Translations under genes and position numbers: made by a program
Shown here: positions 34,204-45,999 of the stretch, one piece after another
How the letters are laid out: every line of letters starts with the position of its first letter
Position numbering within the stretch: position 1 is the first letter of the stretch
The notes under the pieces: model-generated
The model's input: the letters and a program-made list of their open reading frames with translations, nothing else
What the model was told of the DNA's origin: nothing
The model's database searches: none
NCBI GenBank assembly: GCA_023678885.1
Contig: CM042985.1
Span: forward strand, 27,724,465-27,788,464
DNA: 64,000 bases
Direction of reading: 5' to 3'
Source of the DNA: Pogostemon cablin
Taxonomy: Eukaryota > Streptophyta > Magnoliopsida > Lamiales > Lamiaceae

Positions 34204-34256
34204 TGGTGCTGTTGCTCCGCGCTCGTCTCGGTTCGGCACTTGCGTTGATTTTCGTG

Positions 34257-34269
34257 TTCTAGAATGTTC
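34257..34269 (-). promoter_or_regulatory. Heat-shock element of HSC70 promoter
   Basis: TTCTAGAATGTTC is three perfect alternating units (TTC-nn-GAA-nn-TTC), followed immediately by GAAAC. It lies about 55 bp upstream of the TATA box, the usual place for a functional HSE bound by trimeric heat-shock factors. This supports heat induction of the gene. Confidence 0.7.
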
Positions 34270-34521
34270 GAAACTCCTAGCAACCGTAGGATTATATACG
34301 TATTTTTATTTTATTTTATTTTTTTAGTAAAGATACGTATATTTATTTATTTTTTTAAGAAGATACGTATATTTATTTATTAGTTGATATTAGGTACCAG
34401 CTGTATAATTTTTATTTTATTTTGTATACATATTATTTTATTTTGTATACGTGGTTCTTAATAATTGTATACTTTTTTCACACTAATTTTTCATTAAAAA
34501 CACTAGCAATTAAATTGTATA

Positions 34522-34790
34522 CTCCCTTCGTCCCAAATTCAAGTTCACGCTGTAGATACGGAATTTAAGAAAATTCACTTTCTGACTTACTTTTGAGGGT
34601 AGTATGGTATTTTTGGGTAATAAATAAATGATAAAGTATGTTATGTGTGTTAAAAAGGTGATGACAAATTTGAAATTAAAGTATGTTAGAGGGATATTAG
34701 TTTGTTGCTTTTTCCTTTTATGGAAATATAAAGTTAAATTTGGGATGGACCAAAATGAAAAATGTGAAATTGAAGTTGGGACCAAGGGAG
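34522..34790. mobile_element. Stowaway-like MITE upstream of HSC70
   Basis: The 269-bp element has TIRs CTCCCTTCGTCCCAAATTCA (left) and CTCCCTTGGTCCCAACTTCA (complement of right), flanked by TA on both sides (34520-34521 and 34791-34792). It lies about 250 bp upstream of the heat-shock element. Confidence 0.75.
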
Positions 34791-35016
34791 TACATTTTTA
34801 TTCATTATACGTTTTTATTTATATTTGTATATATTTTTTTAATGTAGAGAATATAAATAGCCTTTATTTATTTATTTTTTCGAGAAAGATACGTATATTA
34901 ATTAAGGGTCAAAGATATTTTACTTTTCAACGGTAAAGGGTTTTGATTGGTCAACCAGTGTATATCTCTTCCAATATGCGATTTTTTTATGAGCAATTAT
35001 CTTAATTATCTTCATC

Positions 35017-35019
<3 letters not shown>

Positions 35020-35066
<47 letters not shown>
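35020..35066. repeat. (TA)n microsatellite
   Basis: Perfect TA dinucleotide tract next to the first copy of a ~0.5-kb direct repeat. Confidence 0.9.
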
Positions 35067-35067
<1 letters not shown>

Positions 35068-35085
35068 CCGCATAATATATTAATA

Positions 35086-35545
35086 ATCCAATATTATATG
35101 CCTATTGTAATTTAATAATGAGGATATATTCAAAAAATTTAAGATATATTTTTATTAATTAGTTTATTTATCTAATTTTAAAAGTTTAATTTTTAATTCT
35201 AAGTATAAAGATATACTAAGTGATATTAAAATAAAAAATAAAAATATTTATTTCTAACCAATCATGTTCAATTTGAAGATATATCTGAAAAATAATAATA
35301 ATAAGTTGATATATTTTTATTGATTGGTTTAATTATCTATTCTAACCAATAGAAAAATATAATTAAATGTGGTATTTAATTTATAGATATACATGAATAA
35401 TAAAAATAATAATAATAATAATAAATAAAAGAAAGATTATATATATGATATTAAAATAAAAAATAAAAATACACGACAATTAACTCTATCGCGATACCTC
35501 ATACTTTTAAAAAATTATTTATAGCAGCGTATTCGCAATTAGTGC
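35086..35545. repeat. ~0.5-kb direct repeat, copy 1
   Basis: It begins TAATCCAATATTATATGCCT and ends TTTATAGCAGCGTATTCGCA. It aligns in order with copy 2 at about 36108-36680, with substitutions and indels. No coding sequence is seen. Confidence 0.65.
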
Positions 35546-35689
35546 GGATGCATTATATTTTATAAGAAAATTAATTAGATAATGGAAAAATTACTAGTAG
35601 GTATACACTTTGTACCCCTAATTACTATTAGATACATTGATTTAAAATAATTACTATCACATACAAAATATTAGAGTAAAATATCAAAT

Positions 35690-35990
35690 ATGACCCTAAA
35701 CCCATACACTTTTAAACCACAAACCCAAACCACTGAACCACCACTGAACCACCGTCGGCCAGTCGTCGGAGCTCCGCTGGGCCACGCGGTCGGTCACCGG
35801 AATTCTGTCGGATCGCCGTCGAACAGTCGCCGGAGCTCCGCCGGACCGCCGAAAACCTGTTGTCGTCGCCGGAGCTCTGCCGGAACACCACCGGATCACC
35901 CCACTTTTTTTCTGCACACACTTTTTTTACTGCACACACTTTGCTGCACATGAACTCTTGCTGCACACAACATTTATGTGCAGCACATTG
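35690..35990. other. GC-rich CCGGAGCTC(T/C)GCCGG repeat patch
   Basis: Between the two direct-repeat copies lies a GC-rich patch with three degenerate copies of CGTCG(C)CGGAGCTC(C/T)GC(C/T)GG and, after it, four TGCTGCACA(C/T) words (35914-35985). The ORFs through it on both strands have Arg/Ser/Pro/Thr translations without a domain. Confidence 0.5.
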
Positions 35991-36107
35991 TAGGGGTAAT
36001 ATTGGAATATCACTATATATTTTTGTAGTTAGTAGTAATATTTTTGTATGTTTATATCTCATAGTAATTAAGGATTTTTTTTGTACTTAGTAGTAATCTT
36101 TCCTTAG

Positions 36108-36518
36108 ATAATCCAATATTAAATGTATACTGTAATAATCTAATAATGAGGATATACTCAAAAATTTTGAAGATACACTTTTATTAATTGGTTTATTTTT
36201 CTAATTTTAAGGTTTAATTTTTAATTCTAAATATAATGATATTCATTAATAATTAATAATGTAATAATAATAATAAAATAGAAAGAATATGTGTGATATT
36301 AAAAAATATATATCTATTCCTAACCAATTAAAAAATATGATTAAAGGTGTGTTTAATTTGAAGATATACATGAATAATAATATTAATAAATTAGATATAT
36401 TTTTATTGATTGGTTTAATTATCTATTCATAACCAATAAAAATATAATTAAAAATGATATTTAATTTATAAATATACATGAATAATATAATAATAATAAA
36501 TAAATAAAAAGTAGAAAG

Positions 36519-36594
<76 letters not shown>

Positions 36595-36678
36595 ATTAAA
36601 ATAAAAAATACGATAATTAACTACGTCGCGACACGTTATACTTTTAAAAAATTATTTATAGCAGCGTATTCGTAATTA

Positions 36679-36680
<2 letters not shown>
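36108..36680. repeat. ~0.5-kb direct repeat, copy 2, expanded by (TA)n
   Basis: It begins TAATCCAATATTAAATGTAT and ends AGCAGCGTATTCGTAATTAG. A (TA)n tract (36521-36590) inside makes it longer than copy 1, and another (AT)n (36680-36735) follows. Confidence 0.65.
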
Positions 36681-36735
<55 letters not shown>

Positions 36736-36736
<1 letters not shown>

Positions 36737-36959
36737 TCCCTTCATCCCACGGAAGGGTAATTTTTGCTTTTTTGCACGTAGATTAAAGAGTATTATTATT
36801 TAATGTGTAGTGGGTAGTTGTATTAGTGGGAGTGCAGTCCCATATTTTAATTGTATGAGTGGTGTGTGTGGGTCTCATGTGTGTAAAAAAAGAAAGTGGA
36901 CTCTTTGGGTGGGACGTCCAAAATGGAAAAAAAAGACTCTTTGGGTGGAATGGAGGGAG
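36736..36959. mobile_element. Stowaway-like MITE
   Basis: The 224-bp element runs from CTCCCTTCATCCCACGGAAG to GGAATGGAGGGAG with TA duplications at 36734-36735 and 36960-36961. It lies directly upstream of the LINE remnant. Confidence 0.7.
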
Positions 36960-37075
36960 TATATATTTTGGATGGTTTTTCTTTTGGTGACAGGGTTCCT
37001 CGTTCAGATGGTTTTTATGTGTTTTTCTTCTATGTCATTGCTGTTCAGGGGAGTTCTCAAATCATTGCTTTATGA

Positions 37076-37852
37076 AAATATGTAATTGTTACATATATTT
37101 GGCTAATTTGGACATCCCGTAACAATATCATGGCGGATGGGTATACGATTTTGGATGGTGGTGAATACATGGATAAGGATACTCATCCTTATGAGCTCAT
37201 TGCTTCGATTATGGCCATGACCCGTGAGATTAATAACTTTGACATTGGTACAATGCGCAATGACATGGATGATCTTCAAACCCTTCATTATTTTGGGGTC
37301 CGAGGTATTCCGAGGAGAGCTCCTAATGTTATTCATGTCCATTAGGTTCCACCTGATCAGGGGTAGATCAAGGTGAACACTGACGGGCATGCTGATGGTG
37401 ATCCTGGCACTATTGCAGGTGGCGCTGTCTATAGAGACAACTCGGGTACTCATTTCGGTTGTTTTACTTGTGGGTTTGGCACTGGTTTTGCTTTCCATGC
37501 TGGACTTCAAACTGTCATTTTAGCTATTGAGGTTGCTTATGATATGGGATGGCATTTTGTTTGGTTGGAATCTGATTCTACCTATGTGATTTATGTTCTT
37601 TCTTCTGATAACCCTGATATTCCCTGGAAGTTTCTGCAACAATAGAGGAGGATCAAAGATATTATTGCTATGATGCAGTTCCGAATCAGTCAAATTTATA
37701 GAGAAGAAAATTCAGCTGCTGATTCTATATCTGACATTGGGGGTCCTTTTGTTTGGCATCTAACCATGCCCACTTCTCTTCAAAGGCATCTGTCAGAAAA
37801 TAAACACTACTTACAATCGTTTTCGATGAGTTCTGGCCAGACGAGGAGATAG
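37076..37852 (+). pseudogene. LINE-type RNase H domain remnant with three TAG stops
   Basis: One frame runs from about 37085 (..IWLIWTSRNNIMADGY) to 37852. It ends in an RNase H fold: IKVNTDGHADGDPG (first catalytic Asp), ILAIEVAYDMGW (Glu), VWLESDSTYV (Asp) and REENSAADSISDIG (last Asp), so the D-E-D-D set is complete. Three TAG codons interrupt it at 37343-37345, 37364-37366 and 37643-37645; at the second and third the family normally has Trp. There are no frameshifts over some 250 codons. RT and endonuclease are missing, as in 5'-truncated non-LTR retrotransposons. The opposite-strand ORF 37103-37510 is a shadow. Confidence 0.75.
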
Positions 37853-38136
37853 GATGGAGTTCATACTCTGGAGGCGACATCTTCTGGTTTGTCAGGTGGC
37901 TCATTTCCTTGTTCATTCTTTGTTGATATTTGTTTTTTCGCAATTCATACTTGTTGTGAAAACTGCGAATTTGCCTTTTTTGAAAGGTACTCTTTTCCTC
38001 TATATGGATTTTTTCCAATGGGGTTTTCTCATATAGAGGTTTTTAATGAGGCTTTTCGGGGTTTCCTGTGGTTACTCGGCCATTTTGCTTTTTTACTAGG
38101 TTTCATTTACAACCGTGTATTTGGCTTATCTGCCGC
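37853..38136 (+). other. Probable LINE 3' tail, cut by Athila insertion
   Basis: T-rich non-coding sequence follows the RNase H stop and ends at the Athila-like LTR. No poly(A) is visible before the LTR. The ORFs 37854-38036 and 37889-38191 have no recognisable domain. Confidence 0.4.
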
Positions 38137-39929
38137 TGATGAGAGTGGAAATTTACCTCTTTTCGATTTTACAATGCACTATTTTTACTAAAATAATGAA
38201 ATGTAATCATGTGGAATTGCGTAGTTTACGTATTTTGCATAATTATGGTGCTACTAACGTGTTTTGTGGAGTTTTGAAGGGTGAAATAGGTTAAAATAAA
38301 GTAAAACCAAAGACGGGCAAGAAACGAGCTCAAATAGGCCTTACTCGAGTTGCAAGGGTCAGCTCAACTTAGCAACTCGAGTCGAGTAAGGTGTCGTAGA
38401 GGGTCAGAATTGATCAGTGAGCCAACTCGACTTGTCTTGAGCAGCTCGACTTGTAGCTCGAGTCAAGTTGCGTATGGGACAAGTTGAGTTGTACGTCGTG
38501 TGAGGCAGAGCAGCTTCGAATTTTATCCAGTGAGCCAACACGAGTTGACAGGCGATGACTCAACTTGCAAGCTCGACTCGTGTTGGTGTACGGAGGAAAA
38601 TTAGTTTCAGAGCATGGCAGCTCAACTTGACAGGCGGACGCACGACTTGGAAACACCACTCGAGTTGGGTTACTCGAGTTGCAACATAAGGTAACTCGAG
38701 TAGTGTTGGCAACTCGAGTTGGTCAATACAACTCGTGTTGCATTAGTTTGGGCTGAAAATTGGGATTTTTAATCCCCTGTGAGTGACAAACGTGATATAG
38801 AACCCAGTAGAGTCAGTTTTCGTGGCCCATGATATAAATGGGGGATCACAATACCTGGAGAGAGGACCCGATCATTCTACACAGAACACACCGTGAATTC
38901 AATTCACGCTCCATCCACCCACATTCATCACATCATAAACCATCCATCCATTCATCCCATCGGTCCGGAGGAAGAATCAAGTGCGATTGAGGGAGCAATC
39001 CAATCGGAGAGACGGAGGAAAGACGCATGTCACGTGACACAAGGGTTTCGTTTTCTTTTCTTAATTTCTTCTTTTATGATTTTGTTATATATTTGATAGC
39101 CATGAGGGTTATTTGTGACCTCATAGGCTAAAAACTCTTTACAGTTCTAAGGATTGAAGGTTAGGGTAGGTTATTTGGAATCCTAGACAAAGTATTGTGA
39201 TTTCATGCTCTTAAGATTCTTATTTATTTGATTTATTTCAGATTATGTTAAACGTTTGTAACATCTTCATAGCATGCTAATGATATTGCCCGTGATGTTT
39301 GGTATGTTGTGTTAGCTTGTGTGCATACGTATTTAATATTGTCTGTTTGCTAGGAATTATAGTAGTTTGCCCGTGAATACAATAATTCCAAGGGCTGGTA
39401 AATAAGATGCTTGATTATCTTAGTGGAACAATGCAATTAGAAAATCAAGTAGGAAGCAAATAAGTTTGAGTATTACTTTCAGAAAATATATGTTATTCGA
39501 ATTGACCATCCGGAGGTTTATGAAATTCACTTTAATAGTATCTAGGAAGGAGGTTCAAAACTGTTCGCACATCATCTTATGATATATTTTTTTTATTGAA
39601 ATAGCATGAATGAACAATAGGACGTCTAGAAAACCAAATCAATTGCACTATACCTGAAACCTTAGAGATGTTACTTCTCTCTTGATTAAATCTCAAATAT
39701 TCCTTGCTTTTATTTATTTTGTTAATTATTATTTAAATTCTTTGGTTATTAATTTATTCAAACAATTGAAAATTGGTTACCACAATTCTGATTAAAGAGT
39801 AATAGAAATTAAATAAATAATCAACTGTCTCAGTGGGAACAATATTAATTTTAACTGGGGTACTTGCCATTATAATTGACATCCCTATAATTGGGGATTT
39901 TAATTAAGGTGCGCAAAAATAGCCTAACA
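38137..39929 (+). repeat. 5' LTR of Athila-like element
   Basis: It begins TGATGAGAGTGGAAATTTAC and ends AAAAATAGCCTAACA, length 1793 bp. At 38330-38720 it holds seven CTCGAG hexamers within AACTCGAGT(T/C)-type words in both orientations. The ORF 38414-38659 is a translation of this repeat-rich part, not a gene. Confidence 0.8.
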
Positions 39930-39935
39930 AGTTTA

Positions 39936-39956
39936 TGGCGCTGTGCTGCCGGGGAC
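39936..39956 (+). other. Primer-binding site of Athila-like element
   Basis: TGGCGCTGTGCTGCCGGGGA closely matches the TGGCGCCGTTGCCGGGGA site usual for Athila/Tat elements (tRNA-Asp). It starts six bases after the LTR. Confidence 0.75.
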
Positions 39957-40059
39957 AGTAAATTATTTATTTGCTTTTGTTACTAATTTAATTAGGATAT
40001 TTGCTTTGAGATTTAATTATCTTCAATTTGAATATTCTTGAAGTTGCATGCATACCAGG

Positions 40060-41960
40060 TCAAAGAAGGAAGCTCAGAATCTTGAATTTGATCTGGAGGT
40101 TGAAGCATCTGCTAGAAAAGGACAGGAGAAGCAAAGAAGATCAAAGCACCTCCTAAGGCTGTTAAGGTACCGAATTCGAAGAAGAAAGCTGAAACATCAT
40201 CACCTAAAGCGGTTGTAGAGAAGGAGAAAGAGAAGATTGAATATCCGGTTATCCCAGAGAAAGCTAGCCAGAAGCTAAGTCAGAAGTTGAAACAGAAACA
40301 ACAATAGAATCAGCAACAATGGGAGATAGAACACATGAAGATGACATTGTCATCCGGGAGACGTTCAAGTCTACCAACATTGGAGGATCAGACGTAGTTG
40401 GGGTCATTCAAGCAGATGGGGCAAATGATATAAGACCAGCCCTGGTCAACATGGTGGAGAAAAATCCTTTCGCCGGAGGCATTTTCGATGAACCTTATGG
40501 TCATTTGAAGTGCTTCAATAGCTACATGGATACAGTCAAAACCGCGGATACTACAAATGATAGATGGAAGATGAGGCTTTTTCAGTTTTCTCTAGCTGAC
40601 AAGGCAAGGGAATGGTATGACAAGTTGACTGGGGACAGCTGTGCAAATTGGACCGAGTTGCAGCAGTTGTTCGTGGATCGTTTTATACCACCAAGGAAGA
40701 TTCTTGCACCGAAGCAAGAAATTAATCAGTTCAAACAAAGGAGATATGAATCATTTGGAGAAGCTTGTGAGAGATTCACTGATGCGTTGAGGAGATGCCC
40801 TCAACATGGATTCAAAAAGTCTCAGCTAATCGGTGTCTTTTACAATGGTCTTGACAACGAGTCTAGAGTGCTAGTCGATGCGTCTGCTGGAGGTACAATC
40901 TTTGGTAAAACTTCAAATGTAGTGGAGAAGCTTTTCGATGAGATCTCTATGAACTCTAGAGATTAGCCATCGGAAAGGATTAGAGGTACATATATACTCG
41001 GGAAAGTTGCTAAGGTTGAGGAGAAGTTTTCGGAAGCAGATAGGAATGATAAAGTTGTCTTCCAGTTTGAACAGATGAATAAGCACCTGGTGACTTTGAT
41101 ATCAGGGAACAATGGGGGAGTCAATCAAGGACCTGCTAGTGAGGATATGGTGATGAATGTGCAAGAGGTAGAAGACGCAAATTTGGCCATGGGGAAAAGT
41201 CTCCAAGGTTCAAGAGCACCACAAAATTGGCAGGGAAATAGATACCCTCAAGGCAACCCTAATCAGAGAAATAACCAAGGGGGAGGACCTAGTAGCCAAG
41301 GAGGTCCTAGCAATCAAGGGGGTTGGCATAATTAGAAAAGACACGAGAATTTTTCCTATTCTAACCCCAACAATGCAATCCCTTATCCTCCAAACTTTGA
41401 CCATAGAGCCAAGACTGAAGAAGGAAAGCCAAGTATTGATGATGTGTTAGCAAAGTACATGCAGAAGAATGATGCTGCCATCAATAAGAGCAACAATTGC
41501 ATAGTACTCATGGACTCGAACATGACAAAACAGAATGAGGAAGTGGATAAGCAATTGCAGAGTCTGACATACTCAATGGGTCAGATCTCTACTATGGTGA
41601 ATTAGCAGCAGCAGCAGATTATGATCTTCAGACACAGAAATCAACCCGAAAGAGAGTGCAAATGCGATTACTTTGAGGTCCGGGAAGCAGTGTAGTCAAG
41701 AACTTATGCAGGACATGACAGGAATGAGAAAGGAAGCAGAGCAAAGTCACTTTGCCACTAGTTCAGCACCTATTCAAGTCAAGCCAGGATTGAGGGGTGA
41801 TAGAGTAGAGTCAAGTAGTGATCCTGCAAATCAGACAGAGCTTAAGGGAGCAGTTCAACCCCAGCTTAATACAAGTTCACCTTTGGGATTCCCTAAGCTT
41901 CTAAATTTTGTGGTGAACCAATCTGATCAAGCTATTGCAGATAAAAAATGACAGCGGGCA
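40060..41960 (+). pseudogene. Athila-like gag remnant
   Basis: A Lys-rich N-terminal stretch (about 40065-40305) is closed by a TAG near 40305. From 40319 a 215-codon ORF carries the Gag core: NPFAGGIFDEPYGHLKCFNS, then FQFSLADKAREWYDKLTGDS, WTELQQLFVDRFIPPRKI and GEACERFTDALRRCPQHGF, the retrotransposon Gag pattern of Athila. It stops at 40964-40966 and reappears in pieces (41075-41335, an N/Q/G-rich stretch), with a frame change near 41640 before ITLRSGKQ. No CCHC zinc knuckle is visible. Several stops make it inactive. Confidence 0.8.
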
Positions 41961-43100
41961 AAGAGGTTGAGAGAAATGAAGAGGTTTTCGAGAGAGATAG
42001 TTTGGGACTTCCAAAAACAAATGTACCACTTCCGTTTCCTCAAAGGAAGTTGTCGAAGAGCTTGGATAAAAAGTTCAGAAAGTTTGTTGAAGTTATGAGG
42101 GATGTCCAAATCACTATTCCATTTTCAGAGGCCTTGGATCAGATGCCACATTACGTGAGGTTCATTAAGGAACTCATCCCGAGGAAAAGAAAGTTGAACA
42201 GTGTGGAGACAGTGAGTTTGACTGAAAACTGTAGCTCTATTATTCAGAAGAAGCTACCAGAAAAATTGAAGGATCCAGGTAGCTTCGTCATTCCTTGTGA
42301 GATAGGAAAAGGACCGTCAAGAAGAGCATTGTGTGATTTAGGAGCCAGCATAAACTTGATGTCTTTATCAGTATACAAGAAGCTTGGTTTGGGGAGTTGA
42401 AACCCTTATCTGTAGCTTTACAGTTAGCAGATAGGTCGCTTACATACCCGAGGGGGTTGTGGAAGATGTGCTGGTAAAGGTGTCAGATTTGATATTTCCT
42501 GTGGATTTCCTAGTACTCAATATGGAGGATGAAAAGGATGGCGCGCCTCTTATCTTAGGGCGTCCATTTCTTGCTACTAGAAGAGCTCAGATAGATGTAT
42601 TCAATGGAGAGTTGAAGCTTAAAGCCGATGAAAAGGAAGTGGTTTTCTTGTTGAATAAGAAGATGCAGTGGTCTAAAGATCAGCTGCAATACAAGTCTGT
42701 GGATGTAGTGGACACAAAGTGTGATGAGAACTTTACCCTCTCTGATGCAGAGTTCGAGAGTTTGTCTAACGATGCATGTATTGACTATCTTGAGAAGTTA
42801 CTTGCATTAGGAGATGCAAGAGATGCACGTAGGAGGAGCACCACTATTGACATGGTAAATCGAGAGAATAGTACAACTATTGAAAAGGAGGTTCAGTCTT
42901 AGGAGAAGAGAGTTGAAGTAGTAGAGGAGATCGACAAAGCAAGTGGATTTCTTACTTTTCCTATTACTAACTCTGCTATTATATTTGATAATGTTTTGGT
43001 TGCAGGAATCAAGGATGATCCATATTTGAAGCATCCGGATTTACCTCCGGATTTTCTTTTTTATATGGGTGTTGAAGATTCTAACTTGTTCAGCCCGTGT
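41960..43100 (+). pseudogene. Athila-like aspartic protease region
   Basis: The pieces at 41948-42400 and 42459-42902 together form the protease: LPEKLKDPGSFVIPCEIG, ALCDLGASINLMSLSVYKKL (active-site D-L-G, the normal Athila form) and, in the next piece, VKVSDLIFPVDFLVLNMED and APLILGRPFLATRRAQIDVF. A single-base loss near 42397 and another in the CGAGGGGGTTG run near 42455 break the frame between them. The reading ends at a TAG near 42902; a further PDFLFYMGVEDSNLF segment reaches the Copia insertion at 43104. Confidence 0.8.
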
Positions 43101-43103
43101 TTT

Positions 43104-44489
43104 TGTTGGCGCTCGATCGTTTGTTTAACGTGACCCGTTAGGGTTCCATGTATTTCTAACAAGCAGCGGAAGCAAGTAAACATGAAACGCATTACCTTTC
43201 ACCAAGGGTTGATGTAGAGGTTGAATTCTCGCTGGCAGTCTGCGTAGTCCCACGAGAATAGCCATAAGTTCCTCTTCTAATGTCGGAATTAAGTGATCTT
43301 TATGCTCAGACGATCCTCTCTTCGACGGCTTTCCATCAGTATATAATACATCAAAATCGAAGAACTGTACGATTTTATATGAATTTTGGAACATGACGAA
43401 CTGCAGCAGCAAACGACCTTCCGGTCTTCTGCTGTATGTCCCAAGTCCGATCTCGACGTTGTGTGGGCGACGATCTACGAGACCTACTCAATCTGCTGTT
43501 CACTATCTCTCTCGTATGTTAGGCGCAGAGTTAGGTTTAGAACAAATTGAGGTGACTTATATACATGGGCTACAGCAGGGACCAGGAGGAGAAATTGGGT
43601 TGGGCCTCCATTGGGCTTAAGTATCCAAGCTTAGCCCAAAGCTTATACTTAAGTCCAATAATAATAATATATTCCACTAAAATATTATTACTGCACTACC
43701 GTACCAATCCCAAAATTACATTTTGGGCTCCTTCTTATTATGAGCCCGTTAGTCTCCCCATGTTTAAGATATACAATGTCCATTAATTAATTAAGTTACT
43801 GACAACTCAATTAATTAATATCTCATCCAAGAGTAGTACCACTCAACCTCATTATCATGCCGGAATAAATTCCACCTGCAGGGTTTACATGATAATCCTT
43901 ATGAGCTCCTCAAGGGGACATCATCAACCTATAACGGACATGGATTCCTTCTACAATCAACAGCACACCATAGAGACAGCACTACTTCCCAACTCATCGA
44001 GTTTGTTGATTTAATTACATGTAAATCTCACCCATTGATGAATCAAAGAAATACATATTGCCCTACGTGTCGAGGTTATTGTATAGGGATTAAGAGCACG
44101 AACTTCCATAATAACTGAGATCAAGTTCTCCTATAAGTCAGTATAAGTCGAACGATCTCAAGCGGTCCTGCTCAATACACACAAGTGCACTAATGTGATT
44201 CTATAGCCAAGACAAGCTAATACCAAACCACACTACAACCATCCCGATAGAGAGTCCCCGTCTATCTCAGTTGTGAGCATCTGTTTATACTTTATAAGGA
44301 AACCGATAATATGATCTTCCGCGTGTTGTCGCACAACATATTATCTACAATATAAAGTAAGTGGACTATTGTATCGAACATATAAATAAATTATAAGATG
44401 CAATCATTTGATCATATGATTCTCATTTCAAATTAATTGTTATAATATTGTTCATACAAAAAGCTAGACTTTTAGTATACAATCCAACA
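43104..44489 (-). repeat. 3' LTR of nested Copia element
   Basis: 1386 bp, almost identical to the other LTR. The complement of 43554-43563 has a TATATAAG word that could serve as a TATA box. The ORFs at 43393-43620 and 43565-43786 recur exactly in the other LTR and are repeat translations. Confidence 0.9.
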
Positions 44490-44539
44490 ATCTCCCACTT
44501 ATACTAAAAGACTATGCTGTCATGTCTTCTGCCATACAT

Positions 44540-44930
44540 CTGATTCCCACTCCCACTACACGACCATTAAAAGCTCTCGCCTGAATGTCCTTGTAAATGA
44601 ATTCACTAGGTCATCATCCGATGCAATCTAGGCAACAACAACCTTCCCCTCATCATACGATTTCTCGTAACAGGTGGTACTTGCGCTCCATGTGTTTAAT
44701 TGCCTTATGGACTTGTGATTCCTTCAAGTTTGCAACTGCACCAATATCATCAATATAAATTGTGATAACCTTGGGCAAACTTAGAATCACATCAAAGTCC
44801 ATCATGAAGTTTCTAGAGCCATACAGATACATTGGTTGCCTCATAGGCTCCAATTTATCATCTTTCCATATGGAGTCCGAAGTCTGAAATACATTTCTAT
44901 ATAACACTCCTCCACATTATGACTCAACTT
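44540..44930 (-). pseudogene. Copia RNase H C-terminal remnant (nested element)
   Basis: The minus-strand ORF 44907-44653 reads IDDIGAVANLKESQVHKAIK and ERKYHLLREIV, the final RNase H/pol segment of Copia polyproteins (normally ..DNSGAIA..EPR.H...KHI..KYH.IRE.V). Upstream of the stop the distal ..ADPFTK-like part is lost through frameshifts, although VRCMAEDMTA can be read near 44515-44545. Confidence 0.75.
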
Positions 44931-45199
44931 CCTAAAATTAAACACATAACCTTGAGGTGGATTTACTGCCGTCCAATCTGACTAAAAAATCTGAATCTAC
45001 GTAATCCACAAGAAGCAGTGAATCTGTCCAGTAAGCTTACATATAATTTTCAGTCCTTCTCAGGCACTTTATATATGTCTTACCACAGCTCATCATTCTT
45101 GTTCCAGGTTACGTTGATACCCACTGTTCATGCATTTAGCAAAACAGATATCCATACTCATGTATAGCATTCCTTAGATTAGGCTTCCTCATTTATCGA

Positions 45200-45990
45200 A
45201 GCATAAGGAACTGCTTTCATCTCCTTTATCTTCCTTTTGTGTCTCAAGACACATTTCCTTAGATAAAGTCACATGCTAAAACGAGTAAGGATTGTATCAT
45301 TTCATGAAGCTTGAGATAAGCATAACATCCTTTCTTGTGATCCGTATTACCGTGATCAAAAGGATATTTTTGCTCCTCTTAAGTCCTTCATCTTATACCG
45401 CTTTATTAACCATACCCCATACGCCCGATAATACTCTTTCATTGTCTCCAATGAGCAAGATAATATCTATGTATAGTACAAGTAATACCACCACGTTTCC
45501 ATCACTCTTTTCAATACACAAGACCCATCCGATCATTGATTAGATCCATGTCACTGGATTACCTCATCAAAACGGATGTTTCATGATCTTGAAGCTTGTT
45601 TTAGTCCATTAATGGACACTTTTAAGCTCACTATCACAATGCTCTTAGCTCTTTGCAATGAATCACTCTGGTTGCTTCACATAGATGTTTCCCTTAAGAC
45701 TTCCAATCAGGAAAGCTGTCTCGACATCTATTTGCTATCCCTCATATTTCATATGAGTAGCAACAGATAAAAGAGTCCGGATCAACATAAGCATAGCTAC
45801 TGGCGAACAGGTTTTCTCATAATCGAACCCTTTCTTTCTGAGTATACCTTTTCCCAACAAGCTTTACTTATAAGGTTTTCACCTTACCGTATGATCCTCT
45901 TTTATTTTGTATGACCACTTCCAATGGTTTTCACACCATCCGTGGTTCTACAATCATCCAGATCTTATTTAGAATCTATTGATTCTATTT
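45200..45990 (-). pseudogene. Copia reverse transcriptase remnant (nested element)
   Basis: The minus strand at 45770-45390 gives QIDVETAFLIGSLKGNIYVK (the VDVKTAFLNG block), FIAK.. and, further on, VVLLVLYIDIILLIGDN, where the RT catalytic YVDD is changed to YIDI. Stops separate the blocks. This copy could not encode an active RT. Confidence 0.75.
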
Positions 45991-45999
45991 CAACATTTA

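Noticed and set aside
37854..38191. ORFs downstream of the LINE RNase H
   Set aside because: Hydrophobic, T-driven translations crossing the Athila LTR boundary, so they cannot be one ancestral gene.
43393..43786. Two ORFs repeated exactly at 50204-50597
   Set aside because: They lie in both LTRs of the nested Copia element; identity reflects LTR duplication, not a protein.
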